Shown: positions 39,876 to 50,115, numbered from the stretch's first letter. The stretch is DNA of 64,000 bases from Flagellatimonas centrodinii (GCF_016918765.2 NZ_CP092104.1:62001-126000), one strand, 5' to 3'. Notes: generated from the letters alone by a model not told the origin. Numbers and translations are program-made.

Positions 39876-41218
39876 CGCCCGGCCCGCCGCGCGCGTAGCT
39901 GCGCCAGTTTCTCGGCGATGCGGATCTCCAGTCCCCGCGACACCGGCTGGTAGAACGTCTGGGGTGCCATGCCGTCGGGCCAGTAGGTCTGGGTCTGAGC
40001 ATGACCGCCCTCGCTGTCCGGGTCGTACTGGTAGCCCTGACCGTAGCCCAGATCCTTCATCAGCCGGGTCGGCGCATTGCGCAGGTGCATCGGCACGTCC
40101 GCCGTGCCACCGTTCTGCACCGCCTGCCGTGCCGCCTTGTAGGCGGTATAGGCGGCGTTGCTCTTCGGCGCGCAGGCGAGGTAGACCACCACCTCGGCGA
40201 TCGCCAGCTCCCCTTCGGGGCTGCCCTGGCGGTCGTAGGCCTCCCAGGCGGCAATGCACAGCGGCAGGGCCCGCGGATCGGCCAGCCCGATGTCTTCGCT
40301 GGCCATACGGGTGACCCGGCGGATCAGATAGCCGGGATCGCAGCCGCCATCCAGCATCCGTGCCAGCCAGTAGAGGGCGGCATCAGGATCGGAACCGCGC
40401 ACGCTCTTGTGCAGCGCCGAGATCTGGTCATAGAACTGCTCGCCCTGCTTGTCGAAGCGCCGCAACCCGCGACCGATCAGCCGCTGCAGGCCGTCCTCGT
40501 CGAGCGCGACACCGGCGGACTGCCCGGCTACCACGGTCTCCAGCAGGATCAGTGCGCGCCGGCCATCACCGTCGGCCGCCTCGGCGATCTGCCGCAGCAC
40601 CGTGTCGGGCAGCGCGCCGGGCGACTGCCCAAGGCCGCGCTCGGCATCCACCAGCGCCCGTCGCACCAGCCCTTCCAGCACCTCGACATCCAAGGCCTTC
40701 AGCACCATCACCCGCAGCCGTGACAACAGGGCGCTGTTGAGCTCGAACGAGGGGTTCTCGGTCGTGGCGCCGATCAGCGTCAACGCGCCACTTTCAACGA
40801 ACGGAAGCAGCGCATCCTGCTGACTCTTGTTGAACCGATGAATCTCATCGATGAACAGCACCGTACGCTGCGGCAGGATTGCCTGTGCTTGCTCCACTGC
40901 CGCACGGATGTCCTTGACCCCGGCCAACACGGCCGAAAGCGTCAGGAAGCGGGCGTCGGTCACCGTCGACAACAAGCGTGCCAACGTGGTCTTGCCGACC
41001 CCCGGGGGGCCCCAGAACACCAGCGACGGCAGGTGGCCGGAGGCGATCAGGGCCGCCAGCGGCGCCCCTGGCGCCAGCAAGTGGTCCTGGCCGGTGACCT
41101 CGTCCAGCGTACGCGGGCGCATCCGTTCCGCCAGCGGCTGCGCCGCCGCCGCCGGCACGGTCTCGAACAGCGTCGCCGGTGACCGTGTCGGTGCAGAAGG
41201 CGCCGTCATCGCGGTCAT
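39872..41218 (-). CDS. rarA: Replication-associated recombination protein A (RarA/MgsA)
   Basis: A 448-residue AAA+ ATPase. It starts near PLAERMRPRTLDEVTGQDHLL, then Walker [17 protein letters not shown], Walker B VLFIDEIHRFNKSQQDALLP, sensor 1 IGATTENPSFELN, and the C-terminal MgsA region with SEDIGLADPRAL and the tetramerisation part MHLRNAPTRLMKDLGYGQGYQYD. It acts at stalled forks together with SSB and RecA. lolA lies 10 bases upstream and crcB overlaps downstream. Confidence 0.95.
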   Translation of the reverse strand: MTAMTAPSAPTRSPATLFETVPAAAAQPLAERMRPRTLDEVTGQDHLLAPGAPLAALIASGHLPSLVFWGPPGVGKTTLARLLSTVTDARFLTLSAVLAGVKDIRAAVEQAQAILPQRTVLFIDEIHRFNKSQQDALLPFVESGALTLIGATTENPSFELNSALLSRLRVMVLKALDVEVLEGLVRRALVDAERGLGQSPGALPDTVLRQIAEAADGDGRRALILLETVVAGQSAGVALDEDGLQRLIGRGLRRFDKQGEQFYDQISALHKSVRGSDPDAALYWLARMLDGGCDPGYLIRRVTRMASEDIGLADPRALPLCIAAWEAYDRQGSPEGELAIAEVVVYLACAPKSNAAYTAYKAARQAVQNGGTADVPMHLRNAPTRLMKDLGYGQGYQYDPDSEGGHAQTQTYWPDGMAPQTFYQPVSRGLEIRIAEKLAQLRARRAGR

Positions 41219-41228
41219 CCGGCCGTGG

Positions 41229-41837
41229 TCACTGGATGTCGACCACGTCGACGCCGGCAGGCACGTCGAAACGGAATGCCTTGCCGGTCAGCGCCGGATT
41301 CAGGGTGACCTGCTCGAAACGGATTTCGGTGATTCCCCCCAGCGCATCGGCAAACACCATCCGCACCGGCGTCTGCGCCTGCATCCACAGGTCGATCCGC
41401 GAGAACTCACCGTCGTCGGTTTTCGGCGTCAGTCGCCAGCCGTCCTGCCCGCCTTCGGACGGCAGTGGCGCGATCTCAAAGGTGGTGGTCAGCGCCTGCC
41501 GGTCGGCCAGCAGTGCCGCCGGGGTGCCTTGCAGGGCCTGTTCGGCCGGTCGCCGGGTGACCTGGGCAAGATCAGGGTCATAAGTCCACAGGTTGACCCC
41601 GTCGGCGACGATGGTCTGGGCGTAAGGTTCAGTGTAGTCCCAGCGAAAGCGTCCCGGCCGCTGCAGTACAAAACGGCCGGCACTTTCGGCGAGCAAAACG
41701 CCGTCAACGTCACGCTGCACCTGGACGAAATCGGCCTGCAGGCCTTCGAGCGCCTGCCAGCGGGCGTCCAGTGTCGCGGCGTGGACCGGGCTCAGCAACA
41801 GCGCCAGCAAGGATAGAAAAACGATGCGCAAACACAC
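41229..41837 (-). CDS. lolA: Outer-membrane lipoprotein carrier protein LolA
   Basis: A 202-residue periplasmic lipoprotein chaperone. From GTG 41837 the leader reads VCLRIVFLSLLALLLSPVHA, a good signal peptide, with GGAG seven bases upstream. An in-frame ATG 41909 overlapping the ftsK stop would add 24 residues and is the main alternative. Mature motifs: LEGLQADFVQVQRDVDG, SAGRFVLQRPGRFRWDYTEPY, VNLWTYDPDLAQVTRR, and LGGITEIRFEQVTLNPAL. It carries lipoproteins from LolCDE to LolB. Its place between ftsK and rarA is standard. Confidence 0.93.
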   Translation of the reverse strand: MCLRIVFLSLLALLLSPVHAATLDARWQALEGLQADFVQVQRDVDGVLLAESAGRFVLQRPGRFRWDYTEPYAQTIVADGVNLWTYDPDLAQVTRRPAEQALQGTPAALLADRQALTTTFEIAPLPSEGGQDGWRLTPKTDDGEFSRIDLWMQAQTPVRMVFADALGGITEIRFEQVTLNPALTGKAFRFDVPAGVDVVDIQ

Positions 41838-41905
41838 GGGCAGGCTCCGGAACACTGGGGCCACCAGTGTCGACGGCGGCGACTGAATGCGGCCTGAGCG
41901 ACGCC

Positions 41906-44296
41906 TCATTCACGCCCTCCCGGCACCAGAATCTCACGGTTACCGCCCGGCCCGCTGGGGCCGACGACGCCGGCGGATTCCATCTGCTCGACGATGCGCG
42001 CGGCCCGGTTGTAGCCAATCTTGAGCCGCCGCTGCACCCACGAGACGCTGGCCTTGCGGGTTTCGATCACCACCGCCACGGCGGCGTCGTACATCGGGTC
42101 GGCCTCGGCATCCGCATCGCCGCCTTCGGCCGGGCCGGCAGGTTCCTCGGCACAGATGTCCTCGATGTACTGCGGCTCAGCCACCTGCTTGAGATAGGCC
42201 ACCACCTTGTGCACTTCATGGTCGTCGACGAAGGCGCCGTGAACCCGATCCAGCCGCGAGGCCCCGATGGGGCGGAACAGGCCGTCCCCGTGGCCCAGCA
42301 GAGTATCGGCCCCCATGTCGTCGAGGATGGTGCGGGAGTCGACCCGCGAGGCCACCTGAAAGGCCAGACGAGAGGGGATGTTGGCCTTGATCAGGCCGGT
42401 AATGACGTCAACGCTGGGTCGCTGCGTGGCCACAATCAGGTGGACCCCGGCCGCACGCGCCTTTTGCGCGAGGCGGGCGATCAGTTCCTCCACCTTCTTG
42501 CCGACCACCATCATCATGTCGGCCAACTCGTCGATGACGATGACGATATGCGGCATGGTTTCCAGCGGCGCACCCGCCTGCGCCTCGCCCTCGTCGAACA
42601 GGTCTCCGGGCGGTGCCTTGCGAATCGGGTCCTCGATCGGCTCGCCGGCCGCTGCGGCTTCCTCCACCTTGCGGTTGAGACCGGCCAGGTTGCGCACGCC
42701 GAGCGCCGACATCAGGCGGTAGCGACGCTCCATCTCGGCGACACACCAACGCAAGGCATTGGCCGCGTCCTTCATGTCGGTGACCACCGGCGTCAGCAGG
42801 TGGGGGATGCCGTCATAGACCGAAAGCTCGAGCATCTTCGGGTCGATGAAGATGAAACGCAGTTCCTGATGCCGCGCCCGGTACAGCAGCGACAGGATCA
42901 TGGTGTTGATCGCCACTGATTTCCCGGAGCCGGTGGTGCCGGCCACCAGCAGGTGCGGCATTTTGCCGAGGTCGAAAACCAGCGGACGCCCGGCGATGTC
43001 CTTACCCATGGCGATGGTCAGACCGGAGCTGGCGTTGCGATAGGCCGCCGAATCGAGAATCTCCCGAAGGAACACCATTTCTCGCTTCTGGTTGGGAATC
43101 TCCAGCCCGATCACCGACTTGCCTTCGACCACTTCCAGCACCCGAACACTGGCCACGGACAGCGAGCGCGCGAGATCGCGTGACAGGTTGGTGATCTGCG
43201 AGCCCTTGACGCCGGCGGCCGGCTGCAGCTCGAAGCGAGTGATCACCGGGCCCGGGGTGGCATCGACCACCTCCGCCTTGATACCGAAGCTCGCCAGGTG
43301 TCGCTCGACATCGCGGGCCAGCGACTCCAGCTCCTCAGCGGTGTACCGCTGGCCGGTGAAGCGCGGCGCATCGAGCAGGGTCAGTGGTGGCAGCGGATCG
43401 CCATCGAAAACCGGCACCTCGGCCGTGTTGTCGACCTTGCGGCGGCGACTGGCTGGACGGGCGGCCGGCGATGCCGCTGGCGCCGCCTCGGCCACCCAGT
43501 CCAGTTGCTGCTCCGGTGATTCGGCGAGCTTGGGTTCCTTGCGCGTCACTTTCCGAGCCGCCCGCGCCAACAGGCGCGGCGCCGGCGAAGGTGCGGCGGT
43601 GTCATCGCCGACAACGGCATCCACGGCCTCATTGCGGTCTTCGGCAGGCTGTCGCCAGGGCGGATCCAACAGCCAGCCGCCGATCCGCTCCAGCAGCAGC
43701 AGCCAGGAAAAGGTCATCGCCAACGGCGCCGCCACCACGGCCATGGTCAACAGGACCAGTGTCGCCCCGACCCCACCGAGCCCGCCGGCCAGCGCGCCCG
43801 ACAGCGCTTGTCCGGTGATGCCGCCGCTGCCCTGGGGCGCCCAGCTGGCCGGCAGGCCAACATGCAGCGCGCACAGTCCGGAGATGCCGGCGGCCGCCAC
43901 CAGGGCGCTGACCAAGCGGACCGGTACCGGCAACGCCACCGGCGCCGCTGGCGGATCCCCCCGGAGAATCCGGATTCCCAGCCAGAGCACCGCCCAGGGC
44001 AAGAGGTAGGCGGTAATACCCAGCATCGACAACAGGACATCGGCGAGCCAGGCGCCCAGCGGCCCGGCCAGATTGACCACCGCCCGCCCAGTCCCCGAGG
44101 ACGACCAGCCGGGGTCGTCAGGGCTGAAGCTGAGGAGGGTCATCAACAGGAACACCGCCAGCGCGGCACAGGCCAGCATGGCGGCTTCGCGCGGAAGGCG
44201 CTCCAGCCAACCGGGCCCACGTCGGGTGTCGACCGCCTGGGTCGCAGCCCCGCGGCGCCAGAATGTCTTGTGAAACCAGGCTTGCAACGCGGTCAA
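41906..44296 (-). CDS. ftsK: DNA translocase FtsK
   Basis: A 796-residue FtsK of the short-linker type. Four or five N-terminal membrane segments (about 37-225) anchor it at the septum. A short Ala/Pro linker follows. The motor has the alpha/beta RecA-like domain with Walker [17 protein letters not shown] and Walker [13 protein letters not shown], plus [21 protein letters not shown]. The C-terminal gamma winged helix ([26 protein letters not shown]) reads KOPS and activates XerD. The only start preceding the full N-terminal region is TTG 44296, without a clear Shine-Dalgarno, so the exact start is uncertain. First gene of ftsK-lolA-rarA-crcB. Confidence 0.94.
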   Translation of the reverse strand: MTALQAWFHKTFWRRGAATQAVDTRRGPGWLERLPREAAMLACAALAVFLLMTLLSFSPDDPGWSSSGTGRAVVNLAGPLGAWLADVLLSMLGITAYLLPWAVLWLGIRILRGDPPAAPVALPVPVRLVSALVAAAGISGLCALHVGLPASWAPQGSGGITGQALSGALAGGLGGVGATLVLLTMAVVAAPLAMTFSWLLLLERIGGWLLDPPWRQPAEDRNEAVDAVVGDDTAAPSPAPRLLARAARKVTRKEPKLAESPEQQLDWVAEAAPAASPAARPASRRRKVDNTAEVPVFDGDPLPPLTLLDAPRFTGQRYTAEELESLARDVERHLASFGIKAEVVDATPGPVITRFELQPAAGVKGSQITNLSRDLARSLSVASVRVLEVVEGKSVIGLEIPNQKREMVFLREILDSAAYRNASSGLTIAMGKDIAGRPLVFDLGKMPHLLVAGTTGSGKSVAINTMILSLLYRARHQELRFIFIDPKMLELSVYDGIPHLLTPVVTDMKDAANALRWCVAEMERRYRLMSALGVRNLAGLNRKVEEAAAAGEPIEDPIRKAPPGDLFDEGEAQAGAPLETMPHIVIVIDELADMMMVVGKKVEELIARLAQKARAAGVHLIVATQRPSVDVITGLIKANIPSRLAFQVASRVDSRTILDDMGADTLLGHGDGLFRPIGASRLDRVHGAFVDDHEVHKVVAYLKQVAEPQYIEDICAEEPAGPAEGGDADAEADPMYDAAVAVVIETRKASVSWVQRRLKIGYNRAARIVEQMESAGVVGPSGPGGNREILVPGGRE

Positions 44297-44386
44297 AACG
44301 GAAGAGTCCGGGGTCTTGATAGGTCTGGGTGACAGTGTATCAGCCGGGCGGCAGCGCCCCGGATGACCGGCGGTCTCCGCGCCAAC

Positions 44387-44415
44387 TTGAAACTCCGGAA
44401 GAAACCTTCATATTG
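44387..44415 (+). promoter_or_regulatory. Weak possible promoter for the 110-residue gene
   Basis: TTGAAA at 44387-44392 is a good -35. A hexamer starting ATATTG follows after 17 bases (44410-44415), a weak -10. It lies 40 bases before the ATG of the small unknown gene. Confidence 0.3.
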
Positions 44416-44455
44416 ATCCCATGTCGAAAAGACATCCCAGCGCGGAGAACTGCTC

Positions 44456-44788
44456 ATGAGTACAGAAGTGAGGCACTTCCTGATCACGTCGGATGGCGGC
44501 ATCCGCGAATTCACCCCCGAGCAGGCGGCGAAAGTCGCCGCCGGATCGAGCCGGCTACCCGAACTGGCCGACCGGCGGGTGCGCTATCTGCAGCTCACCG
44601 TCGACGACACCGAGGTCGGCGAGATCCGGGTCCAGACCGCGGGCGCCAGTGTCGCCTTCGATGCCGAAGGGCGCGTCAGTGATGCTGGCCCACCGGCCGA
44701 TGAAGAAACGATCACGCGGTTCGAGCACGACGCGGTGGTGCAGTGGGCCCTCAGGGACGTGCCGGCGGTAGCGCCAACCTTTCACTGA
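44456..44788 (+). CDS. Small acidic hypothetical protein
   Basis: A 110-residue soluble protein with no signal peptide or membrane segment. It starts MSTEVRHFLITSDGGIREFTPEQAAKV and is rich in Asp/Glu (VDDTEVGEIRV, PPADEETITRFEHDA). I recognise no family. The first third looks like two beta strands around a DGG turn followed by a helix. Codon use matches the neighbourhood. It is divergent from ftsK and precedes the FemAB-like gene by 85 bases. Function unknown. Confidence 0.65.
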   Translation: MSTEVRHFLITSDGGIREFTPEQAAKVAAGSSRLPELADRRVRYLQLTVDDTEVGEIRVQTAGASVAFDAEGRVSDAGPPADEETITRFEHDAVVQWALRDVPAVAPTFH

Positions 44789-44873
44789 ACCCGTCTGGGC
44801 CTGCTAGCACTCATGCGGTCGCCGCGTTGCAGGCTATTGTCTTGCCAGGCAAGGCGCGACTGAGGAAATTCTA

Positions 44874-46022
44874 GTGTCCCGCGGCCGCTTCCGACACCTG
44901 TCCGCCATTGCCGAGCTTGATGCCGAAGCCTGGGACAGGCTGTTCAATACCGACTATCCGTTCGTCCGGCATGCCTTCCTCGATGCCCTCGAGCAAAGCG
45001 GGAGCGTCGGGCCAGAGACCGGCTGGACGCCCTGTCACCTTCTGCTGGAGGCCGATGACGGCGCCTTGCTGGCCGCCTGCCCGCTCTATCTGAAGGCGCA
45101 CTCCTACGGCGAGTTCGTCTTCGATTTCAGCTGGGCCCAGGCCAGTGAGCGGTTAGGGCGTCCCTACTACCCGCGTCTGGTGGTGGCGGTTCCGTTCACC
45201 CCCAGCAGCGGCCCCCGCTGGGCGGCGGTTGACGCGGATGCGGAAGCCCGGCTGCTCCGGCAGCTGTCGACGCTGGCCGCCGACGGTGATCTGTCCTCCA
45301 CCCATGTGCTGTTCCCACCGGAGGTGGCCAGCGGGCCGCTACGCGAGCACGGCGCCCTACTGCGCCACGACGTGCAGTATCACTGGCACAACCCCGGGTA
45401 CGCTGACTTCGACGACTTCCTCGGACAATTGAGTGCCGACAAACGCAAAAAGCTGCGCCGCGAGCGACGCCGCATGCCGGAGGCGGGCATCCACTATCAC
45501 CGCAGCCCGGCCGCGACCCTGAGCGGACGTGACTGGGACCACCTCTATCGTCTGTACGCCAGCACTTACGCCATGCGGGGCCAGCACCCTTACCTTCAGC
45601 GTGCCTTCTTTGAACACTACGCCGCGAGCAAGGACTGCCCGCTGTGGGTATTGCAGGGACGGCTCGACGGCCAGACCGTGATGATGGCGCTGTTCTTGCA
45701 GTCCGGGGACTGTCTCTACGGGCGGCACTGGGGCAGCATGATTGAACTCAACGGCGCGCACTTTGAAACCTGCTACTACCAGGGCATCGACTGGTGCATT
45801 GAGCAGCGACTGCGGCGCTTTGATGCGGGCACCCAGGGGGAACACAAGTCCGCGCGCGGCTTCACCCCGGTAATCACCCACTCGGCCCACTGGCTCACGC
45901 ATCCCCGTCTGCGCGAAGCGGTGGCTGACTATCTGGCCCGCGAGCGCCCGGCCGTGGCGGCGCATGCCGAGGCTTTGCGGCACCATGGGGCCTATCGACA
46001 GGCGCCTGCACCCGATGGATAA
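44874..46022 (+). CDS. FemAB/GNAT-like protein (COG3146, DUF482)
   Basis: A 382-residue protein of the DUF482/FemAB-like group (PF04339). Characteristic stretches are YPFVRHAFLDALEQSGSVG, GWTPCHLLLE, the KAHSYGEFVFDFSWA segment, and CYYQGIDWCIEQRL then QGEHKSARGFTP. It is a double-GNAT-fold enzyme often annotated as a peptidoglycan-biosynthesis or N-acetyltransferase protein; its substrate is unknown. GTG 44874 has AGGA eight bases upstream. The end overlaps the aat start by 8 bases, so it is the first gene of the aat-bpt operon. This gene is a frequent neighbour of aat in proteobacteria. Confidence 0.85.
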   Translation: MSRGRFRHLSAIAELDAEAWDRLFNTDYPFVRHAFLDALEQSGSVGPETGWTPCHLLLEADDGALLAACPLYLKAHSYGEFVFDFSWAQASERLGRPYYPRLVVAVPFTPSSGPRWAAVDADAEARLLRQLSTLAADGDLSSTHVLFPPEVASGPLREHGALLRHDVQYHWHNPGYADFDDFLGQLSADKRKKLRRERRRMPEAGIHYHRSPAATLSGRDWDHLYRLYASTYAMRGQHPYLQRAFFEHYAASKDCPLWVLQGRLDGQTVMMALFLQSGDCLYGRHWGSMIELNGAHFETCYYQGIDWCIEQRLRRFDAGTQGEHKSARGFTPVITHSAHWLTHPRLREAVADYLARERPAVAAHAEALRHHGAYRQAPAPDG

Positions 46023-46737
46023 CCCGATCCGCCTCCATTGGCTGGACCCACGCGACCCGCGCCAGCCCTTTCCGCCCGCGCATCTGGCCATGCGCGAGCC
46101 CAACGGGCTGCTGGCGATCGGCGGCGACCTCTCAACCCCCCGCCTCCTCAACGCTTATGCACAGGGCATCTTCCCCTGGTACAACGCTGATGAGCCAATT
46201 CTCTGGTGGTGTCCCGATCCGCGGGCGGTGTTGCCTCCGGAGCAGTTGCACGTCAGCCGCTCGCTGGCGCGTCGCATTCGCCGCCGGGACGTCGAGATTC
46301 GTTTCGACAGCGCCTTTGATGCGGTACTGGCCGGTTGTGCCGCGCCGCGTCAGGGCACTCGCGGCACCTGGCTCGGGGCCGACATGCAGCGCGCCTATCG
46401 TCAGCTATTCGCCGAAGGACATGCGCATTGCATCGAGGTCTGGCGCGATGACCGGCTGATCGGGGGTCTCTACGGGGTGGCGATCGGGCAGATGTTTTAC
46501 GGCGAGTCGATGTTCTCGGCGGAAACCGACGCGTCCAAGCTGGCGCTCTACTGGCTGTGCCTGCACCTGCGTGCCTGGGGCTACGTGCTGCTCGACTGCC
46601 AGGTGTACTCCCCGCACCTGGGAAGCCTGGGGGCGGTCGAACTGCCCCGGGACCTCTTTCTTGAGCGGGCGCGCCCGGCCGCGCAGCGTGCGGGTCACCC
46701 CGGGCGCTGGAAGTTCGATCCCACGGTGGCCGAATGA
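46015..46737 (+). CDS. aat: Leucyl/phenylalanyl-tRNA–protein transferase
   Basis: A 240-residue L/F-transferase. Hallmarks: NGLLAIGGDLSTPRLLNAYAQGIFPWYN, PILWWCPDPRAVL, GTRGTWLGADMQRAY, GQMFYGESMFS and LLDCQVYSPHLGSLGAVELPR. It adds Leu or Phe from tRNA to proteins with N-terminal Arg or Lys, marking them for ClpS-ClpAP. ATG 46015 is chosen since the family begins a few residues before the first motif. It overlaps bpt by four bases (ATGA). Confidence 0.95.
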   Translation: MDNPIRLHWLDPRDPRQPFPPAHLAMREPNGLLAIGGDLSTPRLLNAYAQGIFPWYNADEPILWWCPDPRAVLPPEQLHVSRSLARRIRRRDVEIRFDSAFDAVLAGCAAPRQGTRGTWLGADMQRAYRQLFAEGHAHCIEVWRDDRLIGGLYGVAIGQMFYGESMFSAETDASKLALYWLCLHLRAWGYVLLDCQVYSPHLGSLGAVELPRDLFLERARPAAQRAGHPGRWKFDPTVAE

Positions 46738-47438
46738 ACGACCGCGTCCATCTCTTCCTCAGCCCCGAGCATCCCTGTGGCTACCTGCAGGGCCGCGTGG
46801 CCCGCAACGCCTATATCGACCCTGCGCTACCGCTGACCACCACCCGGTACGGCTGGCTACTGGAACAGGGATTCCGCCGCAGCGGCGTACACGTCTATCG
46901 CCCGCACTGCATGGGCTGTACGCGCTGTATCCCTGCTCGAATCCCGGTGGCCGACTTCATCCCCAATCGCAGCCAGCGGCGATGTCAGGTCCGCAATGAG
47001 TCGTTGCAGGTGAAGGTGGCGCCGGGCCTGACCGATGAGCACTTCGCCCTCTATCGCCGATATCTGGCCACCCGCCACGCCGACGGCGGTATGGAACCTG
47101 ACAACCGCGAGGCCTTCGAACAGTTCCTGCAATGCGCGTGGGGGGAGGTGCAGTTCTGGGAGTTTCGCGCCGAAACCCGGCTCGTTGCGGTGGCGGTGGT
47201 GGACCGTCTGCCGCTGGCGCTGTCGGCGGTGTACACCTTTTATGATCCGGCCGAGACCCGCCGCAGTCTGGGGACGCAGGCCGTCCTGCAGCAGATCGAG
47301 GTGGCACGACAGGCCGAACTGCCACACGTCTATCTTGGCTACTGGGTGCCCGGCAGCCGCAAGATGGAGTACAAGCGGGACTACCAGCCACTGGAGGTCT
47401 TCAGCGGCGGTCAATGGCGCCGATTCGAGCCGGATTGA
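46734..47438 (+). CDS. bpt: Aspartate/glutamate leucyltransferase (bacterial Ate1 homologue)
   Basis: A 234-residue Bpt. It shows [53 protein letters not shown] with clustered Cys, [14 protein letters not shown], and [23 protein letters not shown], all characteristic of the bacterial arginyltransferase homologue. It adds Leu to N-terminal Asp or Glu, feeding the ClpS-ClpAP N-degron pathway. It overlaps aat; clpA and clpS lie about 0.4 kb and 2.7 kb beyond, facing the other way. Confidence 0.94.
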   Translation: MNDRVHLFLSPEHPCGYLQGRVARNAYIDPALPLTTTRYGWLLEQGFRRSGVHVYRPHCMGCTRCIPARIPVADFIPNRSQRRCQVRNESLQVKVAPGLTDEHFALYRRYLATRHADGGMEPDNREAFEQFLQCAWGEVQFWEFRAETRLVAVAVVDRLPLALSAVYTFYDPAETRRSLGTQAVLQQIEVARQAELPHVYLGYWVPGSRKMEYKRDYQPLEVFSGGQWRRFEPD

Positions 47439-47469
47439 GCCGGCCTCGCGACATTTCGCCACGGTCACG

Positions 47470-47498
47470 TTGATCGGGGGCGCCCATGCGCGGATAAT
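47470..47498 (+). promoter_or_regulatory. Sigma-70 type promoter of infA
   Basis: The -35 TTGATC (47470-47475) and -10 GATAAT (47493-47498) are separated by exactly 17 bases. Transcription should start near 47505, about 60 bases before the infA ATG. Placement after the bpt stop supports independent infA expression. Confidence 0.6.
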
Positions 47499-47565
47499 GC
47501 GCGCTCACTTTTTGAGCCGGTTTGCTGGCGCCCTCCGCGCCGGCAGCGATTCACTGCAGGAACGA

Positions 47566-47784
47566 ATGTCGAAAGAAGATCATATTGAAATGGCCGGTGT
47601 GGTCATGGACACGCTCCCCAACACCACCTTCCGGGTGAAGCTGGAGAACGGCCACATCGTCACCGCCCACATTTCCGGCAAGATGCGCAAGCACTACATC
47701 CGCATCCTGACCGGGGACAAGGTCACCGTTCAGCTAACGCCCTACGATCTCACCAAGGGTCGCATTACCTTCCGCGACAAGTGA
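47566..47784 (+). CDS. infA: Translation initiation factor IF-1
   Basis: A 72-residue single OB-fold protein: [40 protein letters not shown], and [13 protein letters not shown] at the end, as in nearly all proteobacterial IF-1. It binds the 30S A site during initiation. CAGGA lies six bases before ATG 47566. It sits between bpt and the convergent clpA, the conserved aat-infA-clpA neighbourhood. Confidence 0.97.
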   Translation: MSKEDHIEMAGVVMDTLPNTTFRVKLENGHIVTAHISGKMRKHYIRILTGDKVTVQLTPYDLTKGRITFRDK

Positions 47785-47835
47785 GCACTGAGGCGTAAGC
47801 GGCCCTCGCCGCGCCTCACGGCGCCGCCGCTGGCG

Positions 47836-50115
47836 CTAGACCAGTTCCGGTGATTGCGCCCGCTCGCGCGACTCGATCTCGAACTGCAACTGGTCGTCGT
47901 CTACCGTGACGGTCACCCGTCCGCCGTGGGCCAGCTTGCCAAACAGCAGTTCCTCGGCCAACGGCCGCTTCAGGTGCTCCTGGATGATGCGTGCCATCGG
48001 GCGCGCGCCCATCCTTGCGTCATATCCCCGCTCCGCCAGCCAGGCGCGTGCCTCCTCGTCGATATCGAGTTGGACGTTCTTGGCGCCCAGCTGGGCCTCG
48101 AGCTGCATCAGGAACTTGTCGACCACCCGCAGCACCTCGCGGGCACCCAGCGGTGCGAACGCGACGATGGCGTCGAGGCGATTGCGGAACTCGGGGGTGA
48201 ACTGCTTGCGGATCACCTCCAGCGCATCTGGCATGTTGTCCTGCTCGATCAATCCCATCGACCGCCGCGCCGCTTCTTCCGCGCCGGCATTGGTCGTCAT
48301 CACCAGGATGATGTTGCGGAAGTCGGCCTTGCGTCCGTTGTTGTCGGTCAAGGTGCCATGGTCCATGACCTGCAACAGCAGGTTGAAGACATCAGGATGG
48401 GCTTTCTCGATCTCGTCCAGCAGCACCACCGCGTGCGGCTGCTTGATCACCGCGTCGGTGAGCAGGCCACCCTGGTCGAAGCCGACATAGCCTGGAGGCG
48501 CCCCGATCAGACGGCTCACCGTATGGCGCTCCATGTACTCGCTCATGTCGAACCGGATCAGCTCGATGCCGAGACACTGCGCCAGCTGCCGGGTAATTTC
48601 GGTCTTGCCGACACCGGTGGGACCCGCCAACAGGAAGTTGCCGATGGGTTTGTCCGGGTTACCAAGGCCGGAGCGCGACAGCTTGATGCTGGCTGCCAGC
48701 TGTTCCACCGCCGGATCCTGCCCGAAGATCACCAGCTTGAGATCCCGCTCCAGTGTCGCCAGCTTGTCGCGGTCGTTGGTCGAGACACTCTTCGGCGGGA
48801 TGCGTGCGATCTTGGCGACCGTCTCCTCGATATCGCGCACCTGAACCGTCTTGCGTCGACGCGATTCCGGCAACAGGCGCAGTCGCGCTGCGGCCTCATC
48901 GATGATGTCGATCGCCTTGTCGGGCAGTTGCCGGTCGGTGATGTGACGCGCCGACAGTTCCACCGCCGAGCGCAGGGCGCTGCGGGTGTACTGCACTGCG
49001 TGGTGCTCTTCGAACCGGGACTTCAACCCCTCGAGGATCTTCACGGTGTCCTCGACGCTGGGTTCGTTGACGTCGATTTTCTGGAATCGTCGGGCAAGCG
49101 CACGATCCTTCTCGAAAATACCCCGGTATTCCTGATAGGTGGTCGAGCCGATGCAACGCAACTCACCGGACGACAGCAGCGGCTTCAGCAGATTGGAGGC
49201 ATCCATGACGCCGCCGGAGGCGCTGCCGGCACCGATGATCATGTGAATCTCGTCGATGAAGACGATGGCGCCGGGCTGTTCGCGCAATTCGTTCATCACC
49301 GCCTTGAATCGCTTCTCGAAATCGCCGCGGTACTTGGTCCCGGCGATGAGCGCGCCGAGGTCAAGGCTGTAGACGATGCTGCCTTCGAGCAACTCCGGCA
49401 CCCGGCCTTCCACCACCAGCCAGGCCAGACCTTCGGCGATGGCGGTCTTGCCGACGCCCGCCTCCCCCACCAGCAGCGGGTTGTTCTTGCGGCGACGGCA
49501 GAGGGTCTGCATGACACGCTCGACCTCAAGGTCGCGACCGATCAGCGGGTCAATCCGCCCTTCCGCCGCCCGCTGGTTGAGGTTGACCGCGTACTGCTCC
49601 AGCGCCGACCGTGATTCGCCGCGGTCGTCACCGCCTTCGGGACGGTCGTCCGGCGCCTCCGGCGCCTTTTCCGGTGCGGCCCCGTTGCGGGCAATACCGT
49701 GGGCGACGAAATTGACGATATCGAGGCGGGAAATACCCTGCTCACCCAGCAGATACACCGCATGGGTGTCCTTTTCGGCGAACATGGCTACCAGCACGTT
49801 GAGGGTGCTGACCTGCTTCTTGCCCGACGCCTGCACGTGGTAGATCGCCCGCTGCAGTACCCGCTGGAACGACAGGGTCGGCTGCACTTCATGGCGCTCC
49901 AGCTCACCGACCCGCTGCAGGTTGGTGCTGATGTAGTCGCGCAGCTCGCGTTCCAGTCGCTCCAGGTCGCAACCGGCAGCGGTGAGGGCTTCGGAGACGT
50001 TGGCGTCTGACAGCAGCGCGAGCAGCAAGTGCTCCACCGTCAGCAGGTCATGGCCTTCCATGCGTGCCGCGACAAATGCGGCGTCCAGTGCTTTTTGCAG
50101 ATCGTCGGACAACAT
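47836..50115 (-). CDS. clpA: ATP-dependent Clp protease ATP-binding subunit ClpA
   Basis: A 759-residue Clp/Hsp100 ATPase. The N-domain (LQKALDAAFVAARMEGHDLLTVEHLLLALL) binds ClpS. The first AAA+ module has VGEAGVGKTAIAEGLAW and IVFIDEIHMIIGAGSASGG; the second has LAGPTGVGKTEITRQLA and VVLLDEIEKAHPDV. The acidic linker is short and there is no ClpB-type middle coiled coil. The ClpP-docking tripeptide IGL is seen in SMGLIEQDN-like form (GLI) within the second module. It unfolds substrates for ClpP, including N-degron proteins delivered by ClpS. ATG 50115 is preferred over GTG 50118 because GGAGGA lies at proper distance. It overlaps clpS by one base (TGATG). Confidence 0.95.
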   Translation of the reverse strand: MLSDDLQKALDAAFVAARMEGHDLLTVEHLLLALLSDANVSEALTAAGCDLERLERELRDYISTNLQRVGELERHEVQPTLSFQRVLQRAIYHVQASGKKQVSTLNVLVAMFAEKDTHAVYLLGEQGISRLDIVNFVAHGIARNGAAPEKAPEAPDDRPEGGDDRGESRSALEQYAVNLNQRAAEGRIDPLIGRDLEVERVMQTLCRRRKNNPLLVGEAGVGKTAIAEGLAWLVVEGRVPELLEGSIVYSLDLGALIAGTKYRGDFEKRFKAVMNELREQPGAIVFIDEIHMIIGAGSASGGVMDASNLLKPLLSSGELRCIGSTTYQEYRGIFEKDRALARRFQKIDVNEPSVEDTVKILEGLKSRFEEHHAVQYTRSALRSAVELSARHITDRQLPDKAIDIIDEAAARLRLLPESRRRKTVQVRDIEETVAKIARIPPKSVSTNDRDKLATLERDLKLVIFGQDPAVEQLAASIKLSRSGLGNPDKPIGNFLLAGPTGVGKTEITRQLAQCLGIELIRFDMSEYMERHTVSRLIGAPPGYVGFDQGGLLTDAVIKQPHAVVLLDEIEKAHPDVFNLLLQVMDHGTLTDNNGRKADFRNIILVMTTNAGAEEAARRSMGLIEQDNMPDALEVIRKQFTPEFRNRLDAIVAFAPLGAREVLRVVDKFLMQLEAQLGAKNVQLDIDEEARAWLAERGYDARMGARPMARIIQEHLKRPLAEELLFGKLAHGGRVTVTVDDDQLQFEIESRERAQSPELV

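Noticed and set aside
44325-44345. LexA-like site upstream of ftsK
   Set aside because: The sequence CTGATACACTGTCA lacks the CTGT-N8-ACAG symmetry needed for a LexA box.
47785-47835. Terminator between convergent infA and clpA
   Set aside because: TGAGGCG and CGCCTCA can pair, but the loop is long and no T tract follows in either direction.
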